A DNA stretch of 42,116 bases from Massilia sp. HP4 (GTDB lineage: Bacteria; Pseudomonadota; Gammaproteobacteria; Burkholderiales; Burkholderiaceae_D), in the NCBI RefSeq assembly GCF_005222695.1, contig NZ_STGG01000032.1:1-42116 (forward strand), in the 5' to 3' direction. The notes below the pieces were generated by a model, which saw only the letters and a list, made by a program, of their open reading frames with translations, made no database searches and was not told where the DNA came from. Below are positions 35,046 through 42,116 of the stretch, in pieces. Every line of letters begins with the position of its first letter. The stretch's first letter is position 1. Position numbers and translations under genes: made by a program.

Positions 35046-37076
35046 ATGAAACAGGAACCAGCGACACCCTCCGAATGGCTGCCTTTCCTCAGCGGTGGCG
35101 GCATGATGGGCGCGATGATGCGCGCCCACGACTGGAGCGCGTCGCCCCTGGGTTCGCCACGCCTGTGGCCGCAGGCGCTGCGCACCGTGGTCGGGCTGAT
35201 GCTCAATTCAAAGTTTCCCATGTTCGTCGCCTGGGGCGGCGAACTCGGCTTTCTTTATAACGACTCGTATATGTCGATCCTTGGCGACAAGCATCCGAGT
35301 TCGCTCGGCAAGCGCTTCCACGACGTCTGGGCCGAGATCTGGCAAGACATCCACCCGCTGGTCGTGCGCGCGCTCAGGGGCGAGGCGAGCTATATGGACC
35401 GCCTGCCGCTGCGCATGCGCCGCCACGGCTACGACGAAGACACCTGGTTCCGCTTTTCGTATTCGCCGGTGCGCGACGAGGACGGCACCGTGGCCGGCAT
35501 GTTCTGCGCCTGCATCGAAATGACGGGAGAGGTGCTGGCCCAACGCTACCGCGAAGAAGAAAACGCGCGCCTGGTAACCCTGTTCGAACAGGCGCCCGGC
35601 ATCATTGCCGTGCTGCGCGGGCCGGACCACGTATTCGAGATCACCAACCGCTCCTACCTGCAGCTGGTCGGCCACCGCGCCCTGGTGGGCAAGGCGGCGC
35701 GCGACGCGTTGCCCGAAGTGCAGGGGCAGGGCTTCTTCGAGCTGCTCGACCATGTGTACCACACCGGCCAACCCTTCGTGGGCCACGCGGTGCCGCTACG
35801 GGTGCAGCGCGATCCGAATGCGCCGCTCGAAGAGCGCTTCATCGACTTCGTCTACCAGCCGATCCACGACCAGCACGGCAAGGTCTCGGGCATCTTCGTG
35901 GAAGGCAGCGACGTGACGGCGCGCAAGCACATCGAGGACGAGCTGCGCGCCGCCAACCAGCAGAAGGACCAGTTCCTGGCGATGCTGGCGCACGAGCTGC
36001 GCAACCCGCTGGCGCCGATCACGACCGCCGCCCAGCTGCTGCAACATGGCGCGCTGGATGCGCCGGGCATCGCCCGCGCCAGCGACATCATCGCGCGCCA
36101 GGCCCAGCACATGACGTCGCTGGTCAACGATCTGCTGGACGTGTCGCGCGTGACGCGCGGCCTGGTGACCATCGCCAGGGAGGCGCTGGAAATGCGCGAG
36201 ATCGTGCGCGAGGCGGTGGAGCAGGTGCGGCCGCTGATCGATGCGCGCAGCCACACGCTCGATTGCGAGATCGCATCGGACTCCTTGCGCGTGGAGGGCG
36301 ACCGCACACGCCTGATCCAGGTGGTGTCGAACATCCTGAACAACGCCGCCAAGTACACCGCCCCGGGTGGGCGCCTCGTGCTCAGTGCGCGCATCGATGC
36401 GGGCTGCGTGCGGGTGGCGGTGCGCGACAACGGGCAGGGCATCGATCCGCCGATCCTGCCCTATATCTTCGACCTGTTCATCCAGGCCGAGCGCACGCCC
36501 GACCGTTCGCAGGGCGGCCTCGGCCTGGGCCTGGCGCTGGTCAAGAGCCTGGCGGTGCTGCACGGCGGACGGGTCGAGGCGCACAGCGACGGGCTGGGCA
36601 AGGGCAGCGAGTTCGTCGTCTACCTGCCGTGCCTGGCCGGGGGGCCGGCGGCGGGCGTGCCGCAATTGGACGTGCAGTCGCGTGGCGCGCGCGGACTGAA
36701 GGTGTTGGTGGTCGACGACAACGTCGACGCGGCCGAGATGCTGGCGACGCTGCTCGAGATGAACGGCCATGAGGTCGGCGTGGCCTTCGACGGCAAGAGT
36801 GCGCTCGCTAGCGCGGCACAGGCGCCACCCGACGTGGCCCTGCTCGACATCGGGCTGCCCGACATCGACGGCCATGAGCTGGCGCGCCGGCTGCGCGCGA
36901 TGCCCGAGACCACGCAGGCGATACTGGTGGCATTGACAGGGTATGGACAGGCGGAGGACCGGCAGCGTGCGCACAAGGCCGGGTTCGATCACCATATGGC
37001 CAAGCCGGCGGATCTGGCGAAGTTGCTGGAATTGCTGGCAAGTGTAGGGTCGGCAGCTTCGCTGCCGACGCGGTAA
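35046..37076 (+). CDS. PAS-domain hybrid histidine kinase with C-terminal receiver
   Basis: About 676 residues, no membrane helix, so a soluble sensor. Two PAS-like modules come first: residues 40-165 (FPMFVAWGGELGFLYNDSY) and 175-295 (LFEQAPGIIAVLRGPDHVFE). HisKA follows with the phospho-accepting His316 in MLAHELRNPLAPI, then HATPase (NILNNAAKY about 429-437, DNGQGI, GLGLGLALVK) and a receiver domain with Asp601 in VALLDIGLPD. No response regulator gene is adjacent. The frame is open from a TTG at 34983; I prefer the ATG at 35046, though its ribosome site is weak. The last dozen codons lie in a REP-like hairpin. Confidence 0.88.
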   Translation: MKQEPATPSEWLPFLSGGGMMGAMMRAHDWSASPLGSPRLWPQALRTVVGLMLNSKFPMFVAWGGELGFLYNDSYMSILGDKHPSSLGKRFHDVWAEIWQDIHPLVVRALRGEASYMDRLPLRMRRHGYDEDTWFRFSYSPVRDEDGTVAGMFCACIEMTGEVLAQRYREEENARLVTLFEQAPGIIAVLRGPDHVFEITNRSYLQLVGHRALVGKAARDALPEVQGQGFFELLDHVYHTGQPFVGHAVPLRVQRDPNAPLEERFIDFVYQPIHDQHGKVSGIFVEGSDVTARKHIEDELRAANQQKDQFLAMLAHELRNPLAPITTAAQLLQHGALDAPGIARASDIIARQAQHMTSLVNDLLDVSRVTRGLVTIAREALEMREIVREAVEQVRPLIDARSHTLDCEIASDSLRVEGDRTRLIQVVSNILNNAAKYTAPGGRLVLSARIDAGCVRVAVRDNGQGIDPPILPYIFDLFIQAERTPDRSQGGLGLGLALVKSLAVLHGGRVEAHSDGLGKGSEFVVYLPCLAGGPAAGVPQLDVQSRGARGLKVLVVDDNVDAAEMLATLLEMNGHEVGVAFDGKSALASAAQAPPDVALLDIGLPDIDGHELARRLRAMPETTQAILVALTGYGQAEDRQRAHKAGFDHHMAKPADLAKLLELLASVGSAASLPTR

Positions 37077-37115
37077 TCGTTGGCGGTGTAGGGGTGGACG
37101 GCCGTCCACCCAACG
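37045..37115. repeat. Pair of REP-like palindromes at the convergent end of the kinase gene and uvrB
   Basis: Hairpin 1: GTCGGCAGC (37049-37057) and GCTGCCGAC (37061-37069) with a TTC loop, inside the last codons of the kinase gene. Hairpin 2: a perfect 20-bp palindrome at 37092-37111 (half-site GGGTGGACGG) flanked by CGTTGG (37078) and CCAACG (37110). Each is preceded by TGTAGGG. There is no T-run, so if they stop transcription it is not by the standard intrinsic route. Confidence 0.75.
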
Positions 37116-39224
37116 TTACTTGCCCAGCATCGACACCACGTTATCCGCCCCTGGCGCCCCGAACGCCTGCTGCTTGAGCACATGCAGCTGGTCGCGCACC
37201 TGCGCCGCCTTCTCGAACTCGAGGTTCTTGGCGTGATCGACCATGAGCTTCTCGAGGCGCTTGATCTCCTTGCTGATCTGCTTCTCGCTCATCGACTCGA
37301 CCTTGGCCGTCGCCGCATCCTCGTGCACGCCTTCGACCATGGCCTTTTGCGCGGCGCTGCTGTACACGCCGTCGATCATTTCCTTGATCTTCTTGTGCAC
37401 ACCCTTCGGCGTGATGCCGTTCGCCTCGTTGAAGGCGATCTGCTTGGCGCGGCGGCGCTCGGTCTCGTCGATCGCGCGCCGCATCGAATCGGTGATCTGG
37501 TCGCCGTACAGGATCGCCACCCCGTTCAGGTTACGCGCCGCGCGGCCGATGGTCTGGATCAGCGAGCGCTCGGAACGCAGGAAGCCTTCTTTATCGGCAT
37601 CGAGCACCGCCACCAGCGACACCTCGGGCAAGTCCAGGCCCTCGCGCAGCAGGTTGATCCCGACCAGCACATCGAAGGTGCCCAGGCGCAGGTCGCGCAG
37701 GATCTCCACGCGCTCGACGGTGTCGATATCGCTGTGCAGGTAGCGTACCTTGATGCCGTGGTCGCCCAGGTATTCGGTGAGCTGCTCGGCCATGCGCTTG
37801 GTGAGCGTGGTGACCAGCACGCGCTCGTCCTTGGCGATGCGGTCGTTGATCTCGCTCATCAGGTCGTCGACCTGCGACAGGGCGGGGCGCACGATGATCT
37901 GCGGGTCGACCAGGCCGGTGGGGCGCACCACCTGCTCGACCACGTTGTCGGCCTTGCCCTGCTCGTAGTCGGCCGGCGTGGCCGAGACGAAGATCGTCTG
38001 GCGCGCCTTGCTCTCGAATTCCTGGAACTTGAGCGGGCGGTTGTCCAGCGCCGACGGCAGGCGGAAGCCATAGTCGACCAGGTTGGTCTTGCGCGAGCGG
38101 TCGCCGCTATACATGGCGTTGAGCTGGCCGATCATCACGTGCGACTCGTCCATGAACATCAGGGCGTCTTTCGGCAGGTAGTCGATCAGGGTCGGCGGCG
38201 GCTCGCCCGGCATCGCGCCGGACAGGTGGCGCGAATAGTTCTCGATGCCTTTCGTAAAGCCGATCTCGGCCATCATCTCGAGGTCGAAACGGGTGCGCTG
38301 TTCGAGGCGCTGCTCTTCGATCAGCTTGTTTTGCTGGCGGAATTCCTCAAGGCGGTCGCGCAGCTCGGCCTTGATCGATTCGACCGCGCGCAGCACGGTC
38401 GAGCGCGGCGTGACGTAGTGCGAGCCTGGATACACGGTAAAGCGCGGGATCTTTTGACGCACGCGGCCGGTCAGCGGATCGAACAGTTGCAGCGACTCGA
38501 TCTCGTCGTCGAACATCTCGACCCGGATCGCCAGCTCGGCGTGCTCGGCCGGGAAGATGTCGATGGTGTCGCCGCGCACGCGGAAGCTGCCGCGCGAGAA
38601 ATCCATCTCGTTGCGGGTGTACTGCATCTGGATCAGGCGCGCGATGATGTCGCGCTGCGCCACTTTATCCTTGTGACGCAGGGTCAGGATCATCTTGTGG
38701 TATTCGTTCGGATTACCGATACCGTAGATCGCCGACACGGTGGCCACGATGATCACATCGCGCCGCTCCATCAGCGACTTGGTGCACGACAGGCGCATCT
38801 GCTCGATGTGCTCGTTGATCGACGAGTCCTTTTCGATGAACAGGTCGCGCTGCGGCACGTAGGCTTCGGGCTGGTAGTAGTCGTAGTAGGAGACGAAATA
38901 CTCGACCGCGTTCTGCGGGAAGAATTCGCGGAACTCCGAATACAGCTGGGCCGCCAGCGTCTTGTTCGGCGCGAACACGATCGCCGGCCGGCCGGCGCGC
39001 GCGATCACATTGGCCATCGTGTACGTCTTGCCCGAGCCCGTCACACCGAGCAAGGTCTGGTACGACAGGCCGTCGTTGATGCCTTCGATCAGGCCCTCGA
39101 TCGCGGTCGGCTGGTCGCCCGCCGGCGGGAAGGGCTGGTGCAGCTTGAAGGGCGAATCCGGGAAGGTGAGGACGGTAGGCTCAGTTGTGGATTCGGGAGA
39201 AGTTGCGATGGATAAATCAGCCAT
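37116..39224 (-). CDS. uvrB: Excinuclease ABC subunit B
   Basis: 702 residues, the damage-verifying helicase-like subunit of nucleotide excision repair. Walker A is [15 protein letters not shown], the beta-hairpin region is [21 protein letters not shown], the DEAD-like box is MFMDESHV, and motif VI is QTIGRAARN. The UvrC-binding UVR motif is at the C-terminus ([20 protein letters not shown]). About 30 extra residues sit ahead of the usual start of homology ([20 protein letters not shown]). It diverges from the aminotransferase gene across 118 bp. I saw no LexA-type CTGT-N8-ACAG box. Confidence 0.98.
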   Translation of the reverse strand: MADLSIATSPESTTEPTVLTFPDSPFKLHQPFPPAGDQPTAIEGLIEGINDGLSYQTLLGVTGSGKTYTMANVIARAGRPAIVFAPNKTLAAQLYSEFREFFPQNAVEYFVSYYDYYQPEAYVPQRDLFIEKDSSINEHIEQMRLSCTKSLMERRDVIIVATVSAIYGIGNPNEYHKMILTLRHKDKVAQRDIIARLIQMQYTRNEMDFSRGSFRVRGDTIDIFPAEHAELAIRVEMFDDEIESLQLFDPLTGRVRQKIPRFTVYPGSHYVTPRSTVLRAVESIKAELRDRLEEFRQQNKLIEEQRLEQRTRFDLEMMAEIGFTKGIENYSRHLSGAMPGEPPPTLIDYLPKDALMFMDESHVMIGQLNAMYSGDRSRKTNLVDYGFRLPSALDNRPLKFQEFESKARQTIFVSATPADYEQGKADNVVEQVVRPTGLVDPQIIVRPALSQVDDLMSEINDRIAKDERVLVTTLTKRMAEQLTEYLGDHGIKVRYLHSDIDTVERVEILRDLRLGTFDVLVGINLLREGLDLPEVSLVAVLDADKEGFLRSERSLIQTIGRAARNLNGVAILYGDQITDSMRRAIDETERRRAKQIAFNEANGITPKGVHKKIKEMIDGVYSSAAQKAMVEGVHEDAATAKVESMSEKQISKEIKRLEKLMVDHAKNLEFEKAAQVRDQLHVLKQQAFGAPGADNVVSMLGK

Positions 39225-39264
39225 GCTTACAGACCTTTGTTAGAATGAGAATCCGCGCGCGGCC

Positions 39265-39294
39265 TTGTTGTATAAGGGCCGCTGTCTATACAAT
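39265..39294 (+). promoter_or_regulatory. Probable sigma-70 promoter of the aminotransferase gene, with inverted repeat
   Basis: TTGTTG (39265-39270) and TACAAT (39289-39294) at 18-bp spacing, or TATACA (39287-39292) at 16 bp. The same DNA holds the inverted repeat TTGTATA (39268-39274) and TATACAA (39287-39293), which overlaps both promoter elements and could be an operator or face both divergent genes. Confidence 0.5.
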
Positions 39295-39342
39295 TGCTAA
39301 CCCGCCGCTGCCAACCCAGCCGACAAAACCGAGTTTATCACG

Positions 39343-40554
39343 ATGACTTCCACTGCCTCTGCCAGCCTCTTTGGCGCCATTGAAATGGCCCCGCGCGACC
39401 CGATCCTGGGTATTACCGAAGCCTTCAATGCCGATACCAACCCTGCCAAGATCAACCTCGGCGTGGGCGTCTATTATGACAATAACGGCAAGGTGCCACT
39501 GTTGGAATGCGTACAGAAAGCGGAAGCCAGGTTGATGGAACAGCCAACGCCGCGCACCTACCTGCCGATCGATGGCCTGGCGGCGTACGACAAGGCGGTG
39601 CAAGAGCTGGTATTTGGTGCCGACAGCGCCGTAATTCAAGAGAAGCGTGCGATTACCGTGCAAGCGCTGGGCGGCACCGGCGCGCTCAAGATCGGCGCCG
39701 ACTTCCTCAAGCGCTTCCTGCCGCACTCCGACGTGTATATCAGTGATCCGAGCTGGGAAAACCACCGCGCGCTGTTCGAAAGCGCCGGCTTCACCGTCCA
39801 CAACTACACCTATTACGATCCAAGCACCCGCGGCGTGAACTTCGACGGCATGCTGGCCGCGCTCAAGGCCATGCCGGCCGGCGCGATCGTCGTGCTGCAC
39901 GCCTGCTGCCACAACCCGACCGGCGCCGACCTGTCGCAAGCACAGTGGGACCAAGTGATCGCCGCCGTGCAGGCTGGCGGCCTGGTGCCGTTCCTGGACA
40001 TGGCCTACCAGGGCTTCGCCAACGGCATCGATGAAGACGGCGCCGTCGTGCGCCGCTTCGCCGCGACCGGCATGCCGCTGCTGGTATCGAACTCGTTCTC
40101 GAAATCGTTCTCGCTGTACGGCGAGCGCGTCGGCGCGCTGTCGATCGTCGCCACCAGCGGTGAGGAGGCGGCCCGTGTGCTGTCGCAACTCAAGCGCGTG
40201 GTGCGCACCAACTACTCGAACCCGCCGACCCATGGCGGCAAGGTGGTCGCGACCGTGCTGTCGACCCCTGAGCTGCGCAAGCTGTGGGAAGAAGAACTGG
40301 CCGGCATGCGCGTGCGCATCCGTGAAATGCGCGGCGCGATGGTCGAGAAGCTCAAGGCCAAGGCGCCGGGCCATGACTTCGAATTCGTGCGCGAGCAGGT
40401 CGGCATGTTCTCGTACTCGGGCCTGACCAAGGAACAAGTGGGCAAGCTGCGCGACGAATCGATCTACGCCGTGGACACCGGCCGCATCTGCGTGGCCGCG
40501 CTGAACTCGACCAATATCGATCGCGTCGTTGACGCGGTTGCCAAAGTTCTCTAA
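39343..40554 (+). CDS. Aspartate/aromatic amino acid aminotransferase
   Basis: 403 residues, a class I PLP enzyme of the AspC/TyrB subgroup that interconverts aspartate or aromatic amino acids with their oxo acids. Signatures: PRDPILGITEAFNADTNP, NLGVGVYYDNNGKVPLL, H-A-C-C-H-N-P-T-G-A-D (189-196 region), DMAYQGFANG, and the PLP lysine K254 in SNSFSKSFSLYGERVGAL. The substrate-guiding Arg lies in the C-terminal YAVDTGRICVAALN. Aspartate and aromatic specificity cannot be separated by eye. A 10-bp stem-loop lies just past the stop. Confidence 0.95.
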   Translation: MTSTASASLFGAIEMAPRDPILGITEAFNADTNPAKINLGVGVYYDNNGKVPLLECVQKAEARLMEQPTPRTYLPIDGLAAYDKAVQELVFGADSAVIQEKRAITVQALGGTGALKIGADFLKRFLPHSDVYISDPSWENHRALFESAGFTVHNYTYYDPSTRGVNFDGMLAALKAMPAGAIVVLHACCHNPTGADLSQAQWDQVIAAVQAGGLVPFLDMAYQGFANGIDEDGAVVRRFAATGMPLLVSNSFSKSFSLYGERVGALSIVATSGEEAARVLSQLKRVVRTNYSNPPTHGGKVVATVLSTPELRKLWEEELAGMRVRIREMRGAMVEKLKAKAPGHDFEFVREQVGMFSYSGLTKEQVGKLRDESIYAVDTGRICVAALNSTNIDRVVDAVAKVL

Positions 40555-40561
40555 AATCGCG

Positions 40562-40595
40562 GCTCTCCGCAAGCGTTACAGCGTGTGCGGAGAGC
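40562..40595 (+). terminator. Stem-loop after the aminotransferase gene
   Basis: A perfect 10-bp stem GCTCTCCGCA (40562-40571) and TGCGGAGAGC (40586-40595) with a 14-nt loop, right after the stop. There is no T-run, so termination is plausible but unproven. Confidence 0.5.
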
Positions 40596-40627
40596 AAGCG
40601 TAAGTGGTTGTTGAGCACTGTGCAAAT

Positions 40628-40657
40628 TTGACAGAAACGTTTCACCAGCCATATAAT
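40628..40657 (+). promoter_or_regulatory. Sigma-70 promoter of the first tRNA-Asn gene
   Basis: Consensus TTGACA (40628-40633) and TATAAT (40652-40657) at 18-bp spacing, 12 bp before the tRNA. Both boxes match the consensus fully. Confidence 0.88.
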
Positions 40658-40669
40658 GCAAGCATCAAT

Positions 40670-40745
40670 TCCCTGATAGCTCAGTTGGTAGAGCGACGGA
40701 CTGTTAATCCGCAGGTCCCTGGTTCGAGTCCAGGTCGGGGAGCCA
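40670..40745 (+). tRNA. tRNA-Asn (anticodon GTT), copy 1
   Basis: 76 nt with encoded CCA. The acceptor stem TCCCTGA pairs with TCGGGGA, followed by G and CCA; D-loop region AGCTCAGTTGGTAGAGC; anticodon loop CTGTTAA with GTT; T-arm GGTTCGAGTCC. All four arms fold cleanly. Confidence 0.98.
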
Positions 40746-40753
40746 GAATTCAG

Positions 40754-40784
40754 AAAAGGCCGCATCTTGGGATGCGGCCTTTTT
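40754..40784 (+). terminator. Intrinsic terminator of tRNA-Asn copy 1
   Basis: Stem GGCCGCATC (40758-40766) and GATGCGGCC (40771-40779) with loop TTGG, A-run before and T-run after, so it could work in both directions. Confidence 0.92.
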
Positions 40785-40835
40785 CGTTTGCAGCGTACAA
40801 ATGCGGCGCTGTCGAACATCACAGGAGATTCTCGC

Positions 40836-41594
40836 GTGAAGCAACTTCCGAAAAGCCATGCCACCCTGGTCGAAGGGCAGATGTTCCGCCTGATGAAGTC
40901 GGGGAACGGCGGGCCGTCGATCGTGCTGATCAATGGTGCGGGCGGGCCGCTCGATGGCTGGTACAAGCTGTATCCCGAGATCGAGCAACTGGGCACCGTG
41001 TTCGCCTATGACCGGCCAGGCGTCGGCGGCAGCCCCAAGCCGCGCGAAGCGCAGTATGGCGAGACCGTGGTGGCGCAGCTGCGGCTGCTGCTGCAGGCGG
41101 CCGGCATCGAGCCGCCGTTCGTGCTGGTCGGGCACTCCTTCGGCGGCCTGCACGCCAACCTGTTCGCGCGCGCCTTCGCCGATGAGGTGGCGGGCGTGTT
41201 GTTCCTGGAAGCCACGGCGCCGGACGATGTCACCATGCTCAAGCAATTCCAGTCGCCGCTGCAGCGCGGCTTCGTCAAGCTGCTCGACCGCGTCTCGCCG
41301 CGAGACCGGTTCGATGAGATCCGCAACGAACTCGAGACCGTGAAGGACATCCAGGAGGCGCCGGCGTTTCCGCCGGTGCCGGTCACGGTCTTGTCGGGCA
41401 CCAGGCGCCTGCCGCGCTGGATGGTGCCGGCAGGCCTCGTGCGCGAGCGCGAGCGCACCCAGCGCGGGCTGGCGGCGCTGTCGCCGCTGGGGGAGAGGAT
41501 CGAGGCGCGGCGCAGTGCGCACTTCCCGCAGCTGACCGAGCCGGAGGTGGTGCTGGATGCCTTGAAGCGGTTGATGGCGCGGGCAAAAACCTAG
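40836..41594 (+). CDS. Alpha/beta hydrolase of unknown substrate
   Basis: 252 residues, alpha/beta hydrolase fold. An oxyanion-side motif N-G-A-G-G-P (33-38), strand A-Y-D-R-P-G-V-G-G-S, the nucleophile elbow G-H-S-F-G-G with Ser101, an acidic pair in LFLEATAPDD and a late His in RRSAHFPQ form a plausible triad. The start is GTG at 40836 with AGGAGA 7 bp ahead; a longer frame runs back to the tRNA terminator but lacks a ribosome site. No signal peptide. It lies between two tRNA-Asn genes; substrate and pathway are unknown. Confidence 0.85.
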   Translation: MKQLPKSHATLVEGQMFRLMKSGNGGPSIVLINGAGGPLDGWYKLYPEIEQLGTVFAYDRPGVGGSPKPREAQYGETVVAQLRLLLQAAGIEPPFVLVGHSFGGLHANLFARAFADEVAGVLFLEATAPDDVTMLKQFQSPLQRGFVKLLDRVSPRDRFDEIRNELETVKDIQEAPAFPPVPVTVLSGTRRLPRWMVPAGLVRERERTQRGLAALSPLGERIEARRSAHFPQLTEPEVVLDALKRLMARAKT

Positions 41595-41622
41595 GTCAGC
41601 ATTTTTTTCGGCGTGCGGACAC

Positions 41623-41650
41623 TTGCGAAATCGAAAACAGCAGGTATAAT
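41623..41650 (+). promoter_or_regulatory. Sigma-70 promoter of the second tRNA-Asn gene
   Basis: TTGCGA (41623-41628) and TATAAT (41645-41650) at 16-bp spacing, 11 bp before the tRNA. Its sequence differs from the promoter of copy 1 outside the -10 box. Confidence 0.75.
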
Positions 41651-41661
41651 GCGGCCTCCTT

Positions 41662-41737
41662 TCCCTGATAGCTCAGTTGGTAGAGCGACGGACTGTTAAT
41701 CCGCAGGTCCCTGGTTCGAGTCCAGGTCGGGGAGCCA
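41662..41737 (+). tRNA. tRNA-Asn (anticodon GTT), copy 2
   Basis: 76 nt, identical to copy 1 over its whole length, with encoded CCA and GTT anticodon. Its terminator is the landing site of a group II intron. Confidence 0.98.
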
Positions 41738-41745
41738 GAATTGAG

Positions 41746-41778
41746 AAGGGCCGCATGCAAATGCGGCCCTTTTTGTAT
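41746..41778 (+). terminator. Intrinsic terminator of tRNA-Asn copy 2, target of the intron
   Basis: An 11-bp stem AAGGGCCGCAT (41746-41756) and ATGCGGCCCTT (41761-41771) with loop GCAA and a T-rich tail. The intron begins at 41779, directly after the tail TTTTTGTAT. Confidence 0.92.
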
Positions 41779-42116
41779 GTGCGCCCAGCATGGGCGCACT
41801 CTTGTGGGTGAAAGTCCCGCCGCGAGCTGACCACAGTGAGCGAAGCGAAGCACAACTGCATGAGGGCGACCGAGTGTGGGGAGGAAGTGTGGAGCGAAAC
41901 TGCGAGCCGATGGACAAGAATCGGATAAAAGGCGCTGCCGAGCAGGGCGAGCGGGCATGCAACCGCGAAGCTCTTGTGGTCAAGGCGAAGTGGCGTAAAT
42001 CCGGCGGTTGTGCAGGGAAGGAGTGCGTTCTTACCCAATGGGATGGACGCCCCCACTCTACGGCATCAAATGTGCCAAAGTGGTAGTGTCGAACACCACC
42101 TGAACGAGAGGGAGCG
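41779..42116 (+). mobile_element. Group IIC intron, 5' part; continues past the window
   Basis: The sequence starts GTGCGCCC-AGCAT-GGGCGCAC (an 8-bp stem, 41779-41799), followed by GGGTGAAAGTCCC; both are hallmarks of the 5' end of bacterial class C introns. A later GTGCGTTCTTACCC also matches class C domain I. Placement directly after a terminator hairpin is the known target choice of class C introns. No reverse transcriptase frame is in the window; the end GAGAGGGAGCG could be the ribosome site of that gene just outside. Boundary, domains II-VI and integrity cannot be judged here. Confidence 0.87.

Larger units (their letters stand above)
40669..41742. repeat. Direct repeat of 82 bp (tRNA-Asn plus flank) around the hydrolase gene
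   Basis: Positions 40669-40750 and 41661-41742 are identical, offset by 992 bp. They contain the whole tRNA and five bases beyond its CCA. The following terminators are similar but not identical. Confidence 0.93.

Noticed and set aside
37092..37111. Standard intrinsic terminator for the kinase gene or uvrB
   Set aside because: The palindrome is perfect but has no loop and no T-run on either strand.
37182..39215. A 677-codon open frame on the plus strand across uvrB
   Set aside because: It is the mirror frame of uvrB, whose motifs are unmistakable; high GC content keeps such frames open.
41596..42056. Short minus-strand frames over tRNA-Asn copy 2 and the intron start
   Set aside because: They are antisense to a well-folded tRNA and to structured intron RNA; similar phantom proteins arise opposite tRNA genes.

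Overview
The window is a stretch of chromosome from a GC-rich betaproteobacterium. The protein sequences and the gene order (surE-pcm-nlpD-rpoS; ndk-rlmN-pilW-rodZ-ispG-hisS-yfgM-bamB-der-hfq-hflX-hflK-hflC-hisZ-purA) point to Burkholderiales, most likely Oxalobacteraceae of the Massilia/Duganella type. That placement is inference from gene content, not from a database search.

Layout. (1) 1-5988: the 3' part of zapE, a small lipoprotein of unknown function, a convergent PP2C-type phosphatase, a YdcH-like small protein, a DinG/YoaA iron-sulfur helicase and a convergent quinone oxidoreductase. (2) 6168-9385: a two-gene accessory unit, a stand-alone TIR-domain protein followed 8 bp later by an 866-residue protein with a ParA/MinD-like domain and about seven kinesin-light-chain-type TPRs. 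The ATPase motifs of the second protein look destroyed. Behind it lies a 321-bp non-coding stretch with an unusual array of GCATGC palindromes set mostly 10 bp apart. (3) 9707-13259: surE, pcm, nlpD, rpoS, the stationary-phase sigma factor cluster. (4) 13408-17185: rlmD, a membrane-anchored PQQ-type sugar dehydrogenase and a Bax-inhibitor-1 family membrane protein. (5) 17451-34244: a long co-directional housekeeping run covering nucleotide metabolism (ndk, purA, a phosphoribosyltransferase), RNA modification (rlmN), pilus and shape factors (pilW, rodZ-like), isoprenoid synthesis (ispG), histidine tRNA charging and its paralogue hisZ, outer-membrane assembly (yfgM, bamB), ribosome GTPases (der, hflX), hfq and the FtsH regulators hflK/hflC. 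(6) 34368-41594: a MarC protein, a hybrid histidine kinase, convergent uvrB, an aspartate/aromatic aminotransferase and an alpha/beta hydrolase. (7) Two identical tRNA-Asn(GTT) genes 992 bp apart, each with its own promoter and terminator. The second terminator is followed exactly by the 5' end of a group IIC intron that runs out of the window.

Most of the window is ordinary core genome. The places worth a second look are the TIR + pseudo-ParA/TPR pair (the best candidate for a little-described signalling or defence module), the palindrome array behind it, the histidine-rich tail on HisS, the group IIC intron at the tRNA terminator, and the REP-like palindromes that form the 3' end of the histidine kinase gene.
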